This document shows, piece by piece, positions 17,596 through 25,905 of a stretch of 37,214 bases of DNA. The DNA lies in the NCBI GenBank assembly GCA_031555315.1, contig JAVBUO010000032.1:1-37214 (forward strand), given 5' to 3'. Numbering within the stretch: position 1 is the first letter of the stretch; every line of letters begins with the position of its first letter. Made by a program: the position numbers and the translations under genes. The notes under the pieces are model-generated. The model was not told the origin of the DNA. It saw nothing but the letters and a program-made list of their open reading frames with translations, and did no database searches. The stretch is from JAVBJV01 sp031555315 (GTDB lineage: Bacteria; Pseudomonadota; Alphaproteobacteria; Acetobacterales; Acetobacteraceae).

Positions 17596-18631
17596 TCAAC
17601 TGGCGTTCAGCCTGGGTTCAAGTTGCGTTCCCATCGTCCAGCGTCTTTCGCCGGGCCACAGGCGGAACTGAAACGCCATGTGTTCGTCGTTGCGGTCGAG
17701 GATGAGCGTATCGAGCCGTGACAGCCGGTCATGACGGACCATCTGGATGAAAGCCTGCCGGAACGAAGCGACCGGAGCGCCCGATCCGGGGATGGCCAGC
17801 AGGCGCGGGCTGTCGCGATGCCGGTCGATCCAGTAAAAACGCGCCGTTGGTTGTGGTGTATCGGACAGCTGGGCATCGGGCGGTTGGGCTTTGGGCGGCT
17901 GGTAGGCAAGCCCGCGGTGTCCGTCATCACGCTGCTGGTACAGAACGACCGACTGCTGAGCCAGAGCGGCCCGCTCGGCGCTGAACAGCGGTGGGCCATA
18001 ATTTTCTGCGCGCCTGCCGCAGCCACAGATCCGTGCGCTGCAGATCGGCAGCCGGCAGAAACCCCCGGAGCCCGCCGAGTCTCAGCCCATCGCTGCGTTG
18101 CAGGAGCGACCGGCATTCGGCCGGCAGGGCGATACCCGTGTGGCGGATGGCGGCTTCGATCGCGCTTTGTGTTGCCGGGCGCTGCAGTTCCAGTCTGTTA
18201 TGCCGTGTCGCGATCGGCAGTTCGTTCCAGGCCGTCGCGAAACGCGCGACATCGGCGCCGAAATCGGCCGTTTCCGTGCGCAGATGCTGCATGCAGGGTG
18301 TGGCGTCGATGAACGGGATGGTGGTGTCGATGGGCATGAGGTCGGTATCGGAGAGGCGTGCACGGCCCTTCAGCGACAGGCGGTCCGCTCTGGCCGGGAT
18401 GGTCAACGTGGTGGTGATGCGGACCGGATCGTACCGAGATGACCGGTTTTCACCACGCAGCCTGGCCGTGGGGCCGTTGCCCGCGCGTAGCTCCAGGTCG
18501 ATCGCTGTGTTCATTCGCAGTGCGGCAGAGATTGTAACCTCGGTGCCCGGCTGCGCGCGGACCGGGCGTGCCGCAAATGCCAGCGATGCCAGGCCGAGGG
18601 CGAATGAATGGCGGCGCGTGAATGTCGGCAT
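17596..18631 (-). pseudogene. Secreted protein, broken by a one-base frameshift
   Basis: The N-terminal frame starts MPTFTRRHSFALGLASLAFA, a Tat- or Sec-type signal cut near VRAQPG, and reads through a beta-rich domain (about 30-110) and then a segment (IEAAIRHTGIALPAECRSLL, SDGLRLGGLRGFLP) that loosely resembles SUKH/SMI1-KNR4 folds. In its own frame it ends early with low-complexity residues. Shifting by one base near 18003-18012 (in the GCG-CGC tract) opens a frame with no start codon that continues sensibly for about 135 residues: RAENYGPPLFSAERAALAQQ, later ARFYWIDRHRDSPRLLAIPG and MAFQFRLWPGERRWTMGTQL, stopping at 17596. Repaired, the protein is about 344 residues. Either the gene is decaying or there is a sequence error. 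Function is unknown. Confidence 0.7.
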
Positions 18632-18665
18632 GAAAAAATCCAGTTACCGAAAAACCGCAGAAAAA

Positions 18666-20099
18666 TCAGGATTTTCCTTCAATGGACGTTGGCAGGCGGT
18701 CGGGGTTGTGTCCGCTCAACACCCAGCCGGCGTTCGGGCGCAGGCGCAGGGCATAGGGCAGGGCGAGCAGCGAGATCGCGCTGACCACCAGAAACGCGAT
18801 CGAAAAATCCGCCAGCGCCGGTTCGCTGCGTCCGCCCAGGAAGACCGTCGTCTCCATCGACATCGCGGCGATCACCACGCCCAAGGTCAGCGAAACCTGC
18901 TGGCCGGTGCTGTAGAAGCTGGTTGCGCTGCCCATGCGCCGCGGCGAGATGTCGGCGAACACCAGCGTGTTATAGGCGGTGAACTGCAGTGACCGGAACA
19001 GGCCGCCCAGCAGCAGCACGGCATAGAGGATGAATTGCGGGGTCGACGGGCTGAACGCCGCGCAGGCCGCCATCATCACCGAGGCCAGAATGCCGTTGAC
19101 GATCAGCACGCTGCGAAAGCCATAGCGCTTCAGCACGATGCGCGCGATCGGCTTCATCACCAGCGCGCCGGCGGCCGAGGCGAAGGTGATGCTGCCGCTG
19201 CTGGTGGCGCTGAGGCCGAAATTGAGCTGCAACATCATCGGCAGCAGAAACGGCATGGCGCCGACCGCAATCCGGAACAGCCCGCCGCCCAGCAGCGGCG
19301 CTGAAAAGGTCCGGTATTTCAGCAGTTGCGGGTCCATCACCGGGTTCTTGTAATGCCGGGTGTGCCGGTAATAGAGCAGCCCGAACACCATGCCGGTGCC
19401 CAGCGTGGCCAGTCCCACCGATTGCGGCATCGAATGATGCGCGAGCACCTCGGCCCCGAAGATCATGCCGGCGAGTGCGACGCCGCTGTAGATCAACCCC
19501 ATGATGTCGAGCGGCGGCAGGCTTTCCTCGCGCGCGTCCTCGATCTTCCAGGTGACGAGGATGATACCCAGAATGCCGATCGGCACGTTGATGTCGAAGA
19601 TCCAGCGCCACGACAGATGATCGACGATCAGCCCGCCGAGCAATGGGCCGATTACCGGGCCGACCATCGCGGGTACCGTCAGCCAGGCCATGGCGGCGAC
19701 CAGTTCGTGCTTCGGCACGGTGCGCAGCAGCACCAGCCGCCCCACCGGCACCATCATCGCGCCGCCGATTCCCTGGATCACGCGTGCGAAGACCAGAAAC
19801 CCCAGACTGTCGGCGCGCCCGCACATGATCGAGCCCAGGGTGAAGATCGCGATGGCGGCGCGGAAGACGGTGCGGGTGCCGTAGCGGTCGGCCACCCAGC
19901 CGCTGGCCGGGATGAACACCGCCAGTGCCAGCAGATACGATGTCAGCGCCACGTTCATGCGCAGCGGGTCGGCGTTGAAGGCGCGCGCCATGGTGGGCAG
20001 CGCGGTGGCGATCACGGTGCCGTCCACGTTCTGCATGAACAGGGCGGTGGCGACGATCATTGCGGTCATCCGCGATTTTTTGGCGATGGGCGCGCTCAT
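18666..20099 (-). CDS. MFS multidrug exporter, DHA2 (EmrB/QacA) type
   Basis: This is a 14-helix-type major facilitator that should expel hydrophobic compounds with proton exchange. The 477 residues show the DHA2 marks: FMQNVDGTVIATALPTMARA (motif D1 in helix 1), GWVADRYGTRTVFRAAIAIF (motif A after helix 2), ARVIQGIGGAMMVPVGRLVL (motif B) and VGPVIGPLLGGLIVDHLSWR (motif C), with WRWIFDINVPIGILGI. I start at ATG 20099 (MSAPIAKKSR); an upstream ATG at 20138 would run through the promoter repeats. No membrane-fusion partner (EmrA) and no regulator gene is adjacent. Its promoter region carries two 23-bp near-identical tandem repeats that could be operators. The substrate cannot be told. Confidence 0.92.
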   Translation of the reverse strand: MSAPIAKKSRMTAMIVATALFMQNVDGTVIATALPTMARAFNADPLRMNVALTSYLLALAVFIPASGWVADRYGTRTVFRAAIAIFTLGSIMCGRADSLGFLVFARVIQGIGGAMMVPVGRLVLLRTVPKHELVAAMAWLTVPAMVGPVIGPLLGGLIVDHLSWRWIFDINVPIGILGIILVTWKIEDAREESLPPLDIMGLIYSGVALAGMIFGAEVLAHHSMPQSVGLATLGTGMVFGLLYYRHTRHYKNPVMDPQLLKYRTFSAPLLGGGLFRIAVGAMPFLLPMMLQLNFGLSATSSGSITFASAAGALVMKPIARIVLKRYGFRSVLIVNGILASVMMAACAAFSPSTPQFILYAVLLLGGLFRSLQFTAYNTLVFADISPRRMGSATSFYSTGQQVSLTLGVVIAAMSMETTVFLGGRSEPALADFSIAFLVVSAISLLALPYALRLRPNAGWVLSGHNPDRLPTSIEGKS

Positions 20100-20131
20100 T
20101 ACGCCAGTGTGCGGTGCGTTCCGGTCAAAAC

Positions 20132-20177
20132 GCAACACGCCAGCGCGTATAAATGCAACACACCTGCGCGTATATCA
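20132..20177 (-). repeat. Two 23-bp tandem repeats in the exporter promoter
   Basis: Copies at 20132-20154 and 20155-20177 match at 18 of 23 positions. Both begin GCAACAC and share GCGCGTATA. They fill most of the 75-bp gap upstream of the MFS gene, and the second copy ends on the last base of the uppP stop codon. A 23-bp period puts the copies about two DNA turns apart, which suits two repressor dimers. Each carries a TATACG on the coding strand of the exporter, a possible -10 element. The operator role is inference. Confidence 0.6.
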
Positions 20178-20978
20178 GCGCAGCGCCAGCCACAGCAGGA
20201 TCACGCAGCCCAGCCCGATCCGGTACCAGCCGAACGGCGTGAAGCCCATGCGCTGGATGGTGGCCAGCACGATCTTCACCGTTATCAACGCAACGATGAA
20301 TGCCACCGCGAATCCAACCACAATCAGTTGAAGTGCGGACAGGTCCAGCACCGACCAGTTCTTGTACAGCGTGAAGACCGTCGCCCCCAGCATGGTGGGA
20401 ATGGCCAGCACGAAGCTGAATTCCGCCGCGACCTTGCGTTCGACCCCCAGCATCAGGGCGGTGATGATGGTGGCGCCCGAGCGCGACGTGCCCGGGATCA
20501 TCGCCAGCACCTGCCCGAAACCGATGATCACCGCGCCCAGCGGGCCGAGCTCCTCGACCTTGAGGATGGCCGGGATGCGCCGGATGCGCTCGATCAGGAT
20601 GATGGCGATGCCGCCGAGGATCAGCGCGATCGCCACGACCAGCGGCGAGAACAGATATTCGGTGACGGTTTTATAGAGTGTCGCGCCCAGCACCATGGCG
20701 GGCAGGAACGCCAGGAGGATGTTGGTCGCATAATGGCGTTCCTCGGTGTGGGTGAACATGTGCACGCCGATGCCGAGCAGCTTGCGAAAGAAGATCACCA
20801 GCACCGCCAGAATGGCGCCGAGCTGGATGGAAATTTCGAACGCCTTGCCGGGCGGTCCCTGAAACCCCAGCAGATCGCCGATCACGATCAGATGGCCGGT
20901 CGAGGAAATGGGCAGGAATTCGGTCGTTCCTTCGACGATTCCCATGATGACGGCGGACCAGAGCGCGGAAAAACTCAT
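20175..20978 (-). CDS. uppP: Undecaprenyl-diphosphatase UppP (BacA)
   Basis: UppP removes a phosphate from undecaprenyl pyrophosphate on the outer face of the inner membrane, recycling the lipid carrier for peptidoglycan; extra copies give bacitracin resistance. The 267-residue protein has about eight transmembrane segments and both active-site blocks: GIVEGTTEFLPISSTGH (13-29, the E-x-x-x-E motif and a serine-rich loop) and MIPGTSRSGAT (around 160). IERIRR and the C-terminal WYRIGLGCVILLW are also typical. The start at 20978 gives the standard N-terminus MSFSALWSAVIMG. It lies 75 bp upstream of the MFS exporter on the same strand. Confidence 0.97.
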   Translation of the reverse strand: MSFSALWSAVIMGIVEGTTEFLPISSTGHLIVIGDLLGFQGPPGKAFEISIQLGAILAVLVIFFRKLLGIGVHMFTHTEERHYATNILLAFLPAMVLGATLYKTVTEYLFSPLVVAIALILGGIAIILIERIRRIPAILKVEELGPLGAVIIGFGQVLAMIPGTSRSGATIITALMLGVERKVAAEFSFVLAIPTMLGATVFTLYKNWSVLDLSALQLIVVGFAVAFIVALITVKIVLATIQRMGFTPFGWYRIGLGCVILLWLALR

Positions 20979-21049
20979 GCGGATCTTTCAGGGCGGGATA
21001 ACGGGCGGCGGGTACCGTTGTGCGGTGCAAGATGCCTACGCCGCACGCC

Positions 21050-21083
21050 TGTAAAAGAAAAGCCCCGCCGTGACGGCGGGGCT
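21050..21083 (-). terminator. Intrinsic terminator after the TRAP binding protein
   Basis: AGCCCCGCCG (21061-21070) pairs perfectly with CGGCGGGGCT (21074-21083) around a TGA loop. On the minus strand the stem is followed by TTTCTTTTAC. It lies 27 bp beyond the stop codon at 21111, so it ends the minus-strand transcript before uppP. Confidence 0.93.
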
Positions 21084-21110
21084 GAATTCGGGTGTTATTT
21101 GTTCACAGAA

Positions 21111-22211
21111 TCAGCGCAAGCGCTGCGCTGCCGTGAAGGCATAGTTGTCGAAGCTGTTCTCCGAAACGCGGAACCATTGATATTCGGTGTCGCGATAGGG
21201 CAGATACGCGTCGAGAATCTTTTTGAACATCGGATTGGTGGCGCCGATTTCGACATAGAGTTCATGCGCGGCGCGCCAGGCGGCGTCCATCATGTCGCGC
21301 GGCCACGGCTTGAGTTGCGCGCCGCCCGCCACCAGCCGGCGCAGCGCCAGCGGGTTGCTGTGGTCGTAGCGCGCCAGCATGTCCAGATTGGCTTCGGCGG
21401 CGGCTACTTGCAGCGCCTCGCGATAGGCCGGCGGCAGGCCGTCGAACTGTGCCTTGTTGATCAGCAGGTGCAGGTTGGCGCCCGCTTCCCAGAAACCGGG
21501 ATAGTAATAGAACGGGGCGACCTTGCTGAAGCCCAGTTTTTCGTCGTCGTACGGGCCGACGAACTCGACGGCGTCGAGCGTGCCGCGTTCCAGCGCCGGA
21601 TAGATGTCGCCGGCGGCGATCTGGGTCGGCACCGCGCCGAGCTTGGCGAAGACCTGCCCGGCCAGCCCGGCGATGCGGAATTTCAGGCCCTGAACGTCTT
21701 CGAGCGTCTTGATTTCCTTGCGGAACCAGCCGCCCATCTGGGCGCCGGTGTTGCCCATCGGGAAGGCGACAGAGTTGTAGCCGCCGCTGGTCAGCAATTC
21801 GGCCAGCAGTTCGTTACCGCCGCCATGGTAGAACCACGCCTGTTCCTGGCGCGCGTTCAACCCGAACGGCATGGCGGTAAAGAAGCTGAAGCTGGGGTCT
21901 TTGCCCGTATAGTAATACGTTGCCGTGTGGCCGCATTCGATCGTGCCGTCCTTGACGGCATCCAGCACCTGCAGCGCCGGGACGATTTCCCCGGCCGGCA
22001 GCGGGCGGATCTGGAATTTGCCGTCGGTGATGGCGGCGACCCGGCGGGTCATCAGTTCGGCCGCGCCGAACAGGATGTCGAGCGAGCGCGGAAACGAACT
22101 GGCCAGACGCCAGTTGATGCTGGGCAGGCTCTGGGCGATCGCCGGGGCGGCCAGCGTGCCGGCGGCCAGGGCGCCAAGCCCGGTTCCGCGCAAAAGAGAA
22201 CGGCGTTCCAT
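21111..22211 (-). CDS. TRAP-type substrate-binding protein (DctP/TakP-like)
   Basis: This is the periplasmic binding protein of a TRAP transporter, a class that imports organic acids using ion gradients. The 366 residues start with a twin-arginine signal (MERRSLLRGTGLGALAAGTL, cut near AIAQ). The fold is marked by WRLASSFPRSLDILFGAAEL, the G-E-I-V-P helix, HTATYYYTGKDPSFSFFTAM, the conserved arginine in GLKFRIAGLAGQVFAKLGAV that clamps the substrate carboxylate, and IYPALERGTLDAVEFVGPYD. The details resemble the TakP subgroup, which binds alpha-keto acids, but the ligand is not certain. No DctQ or DctM membrane genes lie nearby. GGGAGACC precedes the ATG and a strong terminator follows, so it is probably a single-gene transcript. 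Confidence 0.93.
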   Translation of the reverse strand: MERRSLLRGTGLGALAAGTLAAPAIAQSLPSINWRLASSFPRSLDILFGAAELMTRRVAAITDGKFQIRPLPAGEIVPALQVLDAVKDGTIECGHTATYYYTGKDPSFSFFTAMPFGLNARQEQAWFYHGGGNELLAELLTSGGYNSVAFPMGNTGAQMGGWFRKEIKTLEDVQGLKFRIAGLAGQVFAKLGAVPTQIAAGDIYPALERGTLDAVEFVGPYDDEKLGFSKVAPFYYYPGFWEAGANLHLLINKAQFDGLPPAYREALQVAAAEANLDMLARYDHSNPLALRRLVAGGAQLKPWPRDMMDAAWRAAHELYVEIGATNPMFKKILDAYLPYRDTEYQWFRVSENSFDNYAFTAAQRLR

Positions 22212-22285
22212 ATCAGGTCTCCCGAGTAAGACGGTTACCGTGCCGGATCATGCGTAATGTTTCAAGAGACCGGTATCTTCGGTAA

Positions 22286-24577
22286 CTAAGTTTCGGTTTT
22301 GGGAGAAAGTACTCCCAGCGGAGCGGGCTGGCCCGGCGAGGTCTCGAGCACCAGCTTGCGGTATGGGAACGGGATCTCGATGCCCAGTTCGTCGAAGCGT
22401 TTCTTGTAGCGGCGGTTGAATTCGCGCCGTGTCACCCAGCGCTTCGACGGCTCGGTCTTCAGGCGCACGCGCACCACGACCGAGGATTCGGCCAGTTCGT
22501 TCACCCCCATGATGTCGAGGTCGTCGCGGATGGCGCTTTCCCAGCGCGGTTCGCTGCGCATTTCCTTGGCGACGTCTCGCAGCACGTCGAACACCCGGTC
22601 GATGTCCTCGCCATAACCGATCCCGACATCGACCACCGCGTAGGCGAAGTCGCGCGTCATGTTGGTGACGGTGGTCACCGCGCTGAACGGGATGATGTGG
22701 ATCGACCCGTCGAGGGCGCGCAGGCGGATGGTGCGCAGGCTGAGCGCCTCGACCGTGCCGGTCAGGCCGCCGAGGGTCAGTTCGTCGCCGACCTGCATCG
22801 CGTCTTCCAGCAGCAGGAACAGGCCGGTGATAATGTCCTGCACCAGCTTCTGCGAGCCGAAGCCGACCGCGATGCCCAGCACCCCGGCACCGGCCAGCAG
22901 CGGGGCGATGTTGACGCCGATCTCGGCCAGGATGACCAGCCCGGTCACCACGCAGATCAGGATCAGCAGGGCGGTGCGCAGCATCGGCATCAGGGTGCGC
23001 ACGCGCGCGCTGCGCGCCGCCTGGGCGTCGCGCGCCAGGCGCGCCAGATGGCGCTGGATGGCGGCGTTGGCGCCTTCCCAGATCAGCAGCGCGACCAGGA
23101 GGCTGAAGCCGATCGACATGATCGCCCCGAGCAGGCGGTCGCCCAGCCGGCCGCTGCCGAACCAGTCGAAGCTGCCCAGCCCCCAGGCCTGGAACAGCAC
23201 GATGCAGGCGATGACGCCGATCACACCCGAGATCAGGCTGCGAAACGAAGGCAGGTAGTGGTTGAGCCGCGCCTCCAGCCCCGGATAGCGCGCGGCCAGA
23301 TCGCTGGGGACTTTCAGGCCGTGCTTCATGCCGCGTCTGGACAACAGATCCAGCACGCGCCAGCCGCCCAGAATCACGAGGGTCGCGACTGAAATCCACA
23401 GCAGTCTGGAAAATCCGTTCGGAATTTCCAGTGCCCACACCACCCACAATGCGACCAGATACAGAAATGCGCCGATATGCCAGACGGGCGCCAAACGTTT
23501 ACGGATCCGCGCGACCATGCCGGTTGCGGCGTCGCCCGGGTTGATCCAGGCGGCGACCTGGGTGCGTTTTTGCACCACCATGACGATCAGACAAACATGG
23601 ACCGCGAGCAGGTCCAGCTTCAGCAGTGCATCGCGCGCCGCGGCGGCCAGCCCCAGTTGCATGCCGGCTTCCGCCAGCAGCCAGCCGACCAGCGCCAGCA
23701 GCGTGATGCGACGCAGCCATTTCACCACGTAAACGGCGGTTTCGTCGCTGACCGTCAGCAACCGCAGATGGCTGCTGGCGGGGGAAAACAGCAACCGGCC
23801 CAGCACCATGACGACGCGCGTGCCCAGATAGGTGTTTAGCGCCAGCAGCATCAGTACGGGCGAGGCCGGCAGCGCGTTTTCGATCAGGAATGTCGGTACC
23901 TGCAACATGACGGCGCCGACCAGCATGAAGCCGATCAACGGCAGCAGATCCAGAATCAACCGGCCCAGAATCAGCGGCACGCGTTTCAGGGCGCTCCAGC
24001 GCACACCTTCAGGCGGGGCGAGGTGATCGAGCTTGTGCCGCCAGGTACGCAGCAGGCTGCGGATTCCGAATTCGGTCAGAAACGCCAGCGCGAAGGCCAG
24101 GATCACGCGCCAGTAGGCGTCTTTGATGCGGTTCTGTGCCGTCGGGTTCGACGGCAGGCCGCTGATCCAGCGCCAGACCAGCGAAAAATCGGTGACCAGC
24201 ACGGTGCCGGACGACACCTGATTGGAAACGCGGCCCAGCCATTCGGACATACCCTGCAGCAGCTGCGCGCCGAGGCTGTCCGGCGCCAGGGTCAGCGGCG
24301 GCGCAGGCGTGGCCGGCGCGGCGACGGAAGCTGGCGGTTCGTCGGCGGGCGGCGTTGCAGGGGCCGGGACGTTCTGGCTGGCGTTCAGCGCTTCCAGGGT
24401 GCGGATGAGGTCTTCGCGCCGCTGTGGATCGCGCAGTATGTCGAGCAGCCGCGCCGTTTGTTCCGGATGCAGCGCCGCCGGGCGGGCGGGCGCAGGCGCG
24501 GCCGCAGGTGGCTGGGCGGTCGCTGGTGCGATCAGAATCGAAAAGCTGAAAAGGACGGGGAGCAGAAAACGCAGCAT
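22286..24577 (-). CDS. Large MscS-family mechanosensitive channel
   Basis: The protein releases solutes when membrane tension rises under hypo-osmotic shock. A signal peptide (MLRFLLPVLFSFSILIAPATAQ) leads to a Pro/Ala-rich periplasmic region (about 23-130), then around ten hydrophobic helices, and a C-terminal MscS core. The pore helix reads GVLGIAVGFGSQKLVQDIIT with the usual glycine/alanine packing, followed by LLEDAMQVGDELTLGGLTGT, the beta domain, and a vestibule ending RREFNRRYKKRFDELGIEIP and FPYRKL. At 763 residues it resembles the long YbdG/MscK-like members. I use ATG 24577, where the signal begins; an ATG at 24616 adds 13 polar residues. The gene is 74 bp upstream of the TRAP gene. 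Confidence 0.94.
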   Translation of the reverse strand: MLRFLLPVLFSFSILIAPATAQPPAAAPAPARPAALHPEQTARLLDILRDPQRREDLIRTLEALNASQNVPAPATPPADEPPASVAAPATPAPPLTLAPDSLGAQLLQGMSEWLGRVSNQVSSGTVLVTDFSLVWRWISGLPSNPTAQNRIKDAYWRVILAFALAFLTEFGIRSLLRTWRHKLDHLAPPEGVRWSALKRVPLILGRLILDLLPLIGFMLVGAVMLQVPTFLIENALPASPVLMLLALNTYLGTRVVMVLGRLLFSPASSHLRLLTVSDETAVYVVKWLRRITLLALVGWLLAEAGMQLGLAAAARDALLKLDLLAVHVCLIVMVVQKRTQVAAWINPGDAATGMVARIRKRLAPVWHIGAFLYLVALWVVWALEIPNGFSRLLWISVATLVILGGWRVLDLLSRRGMKHGLKVPSDLAARYPGLEARLNHYLPSFRSLISGVIGVIACIVLFQAWGLGSFDWFGSGRLGDRLLGAIMSIGFSLLVALLIWEGANAAIQRHLARLARDAQAARSARVRTLMPMLRTALLILICVVTGLVILAEIGVNIAPLLAGAGVLGIAVGFGSQKLVQDIITGLFLLLEDAMQVGDELTLGGLTGTVEALSLRTIRLRALDGSIHIIPFSAVTTVTNMTRDFAYAVVDVGIGYGEDIDRVFDVLRDVAKEMRSEPRWESAIRDDLDIMGVNELAESSVVVRVRLKTEPSKRWVTRREFNRRYKKRFDELGIEIPFPYRKLVLETSPGQPAPLGVLSPKTET

Positions 24578-24704
24578 GATACTGCTGGCGTCGCGCGTTC
24601 GGGCGTTTTCTGTCAAGTACGGATACGAAATCTACGGATGCGGGATCCGGCGCTTCAGGGCAGTGGCCCACACAATAGTGAATATGCCCGGACAATAAAT
24701 GTGC

Positions 24705-24732
24705 TTGAGCAGAATAATTGCTGAAATATAGT
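24705..24732 (+). promoter_or_regulatory. Likely sigma-70 promoter for the HIG1-etf group
   Basis: TTGAGC (24705-24710) and TATAGT (24727-24732) are separated by 16 bp in an AT-rich patch of the gap between the MscS gene and the HIG1-type gene. The start of the next plus-strand gene lies 51 bp downstream. Assignment is by consensus only. Confidence 0.5.
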
Positions 24733-24783
24733 CTGTCCGCCGCCGGATGCCAGACCGGACCGGGAAGAAGAAAAGGCGACATC

Positions 24784-24972
24784 ATGCAGACGGTGCTGAC
24801 GGTATTGCTGGGGCTGGCGATGTTGGCCGTGCTGGCGGTGCTGCTGGGGGGCGTGCTGGGACTGGTGCGGGGGGATACGCCGGCCCGGTCGGGAAGGCTG
24901 ATGCGCCTGCGGGTGGCGTTTCAGGCTATTGCACTGATATTGCTTACGGTTTTATTTCTTACGACCCGCTGA
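24784..24972 (+). CDS. HIG1-domain twin-transmembrane protein
   Basis: The 62-residue protein is almost all membrane: helix one (about 3-24, QTVLTVLLGLAMLAVLAVLL), a short loop GLVRGDTPARSGRLMRLRVA, and helix two (about 42-59). This matches the bacterial HIG1_N family, related to mitochondrial respiratory supercomplex factors that help cytochrome oxidase. I choose ATG 24784, which starts directly at the first helix; the upstream ATG-less extension is unlikely coding. In alphaproteobacteria this family commonly sits just before a cobalamin adenosyltransferase gene and etfB; here the transferase is missing and etfB follows after 181 bp that hold no gene I can support. Role in this organism is inferred from the family only. 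Confidence 0.82.
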   Translation: MQTVLTVLLGLAMLAVLAVLLGGVLGLVRGDTPARSGRLMRLRVAFQAIALILLTVLFLTTR

Positions 24973-25153
24973 GAACCGGTTGTGACGTTTCCCCGCCGGG
25001 AATTTCGCCTTCTAATCTTGCTCTGTACCCTAGCTTCCTGACTTGGGTGGTGTAAGACTGTCGCCGGCCTTGACTTCCGTCATGGTTACCCTTTCGTATC
25101 GTGCGTGCTGTTTCCGACGGACCGCACTCAACTCGTAATGTACGGCCTGTTCA

Positions 25154-25903
25154 ATGAAGATCCTTGTTCCTGTGAAGCGGGTGGTCGATTTCAACGTGAA
25201 AATTCGTGTGAAAACGGATGGCACGGGCGTCGACACCACCGGCGTGAAAATGTCCATGAACCCGTTCGACGAAATTGCCGTCGAAGAAGCTGTGCGCCTG
25301 AAGGAAAAGGGGGTGGCGACCGAAGTCATCGCCGTGTCCGTCGGCCCTGCCGGCAGTGCCGAAACCATCCGCACGGCGCTGGCCGTGGGGGCGGATCGCG
25401 GCATTCTGGTCGAAACCGACGACACCGCGGAACCGCTGGCGGTCGCCAAGCTGCTGAAGGCGCTGGTGGCCAAGGAAGACCCACGGCTGGTGATTTTGGG
25501 CAAGCAGGCGATCGACGACGACATGAACGCCACCGGCCAGATGCTGGCCGCGCTGCTGGGCTGGCCGCAGGGCACCTTCGCGTCCAAGGTGGAGCTCAAG
25601 GGCGATGTGGCCGAGGTGACGCGCGAGATCGATGGCGGTCTGGAAACCGTGGCACTGAACCTGCCCGCCGTGGTCACCGCCGACCTGCGTCTGAACGAGC
25701 CGCGCTATCCGTCGCTGCCGAACATCATGAAGGCGCGCAAGAAGCAGATCGATACGTTAAAGCCTGCCGATCTGGGCGTTGATGTCAGCCCGCGTCTGAC
25801 GGTGCTGAAAGTCACCGAGCCGCCGAGCCGCAAGGCCGGTGTGAAGGTGGGGTCGGTGGCCGAGCTGGTCGCCAAGCTGAAGACCGAAGCGAAAGTAATT
25901 TGA
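25154..25903 (+). CDS. etfB: Electron transfer flavoprotein beta subunit
   Basis: EtfB forms a heterodimer with EtfA and accepts electrons from acyl-CoA dehydrogenases, passing them to ETF-ubiquinone oxidoreductase. The 249 residues contain MKILVPVKRVVDFNVKIRVK, MNPFDEIAVEEAVRLKEKG, ILGKQAIDDDMNATGQMLAALL with the AMP/FAD contact region, and the conserved recognition-loop block LNEPRYPSLPNIMKARKK. The lysine-rich C-terminal arm (KTEAKVI) is as in the mitochondrial-type ETF. etfA starts 2 bases after its stop, so the pair is one operon with hbd. Confidence 0.97.
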   Translation: MKILVPVKRVVDFNVKIRVKTDGTGVDTTGVKMSMNPFDEIAVEEAVRLKEKGVATEVIAVSVGPAGSAETIRTALAVGADRGILVETDDTAEPLAVAKLLKALVAKEDPRLVILGKQAIDDDMNATGQMLAALLGWPQGTFASKVELKGDVAEVTREIDGGLETVALNLPAVVTADLRLNEPRYPSLPNIMKARKKQIDTLKPADLGVDVSPRLTVLKVTEPPSRKAGVKVGSVAELVAKLKTEAKVI

Positions 25904-25905
25904 CC

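Noticed and set aside
19326..22229. 967-codon plus-strand open frame across the MFS exporter, uppP and the TRAP gene
   Set aside because: It crosses three well-defined minus-strand genes and their intergenic gaps and has no recognisable domain. It is a GC-driven artefact.
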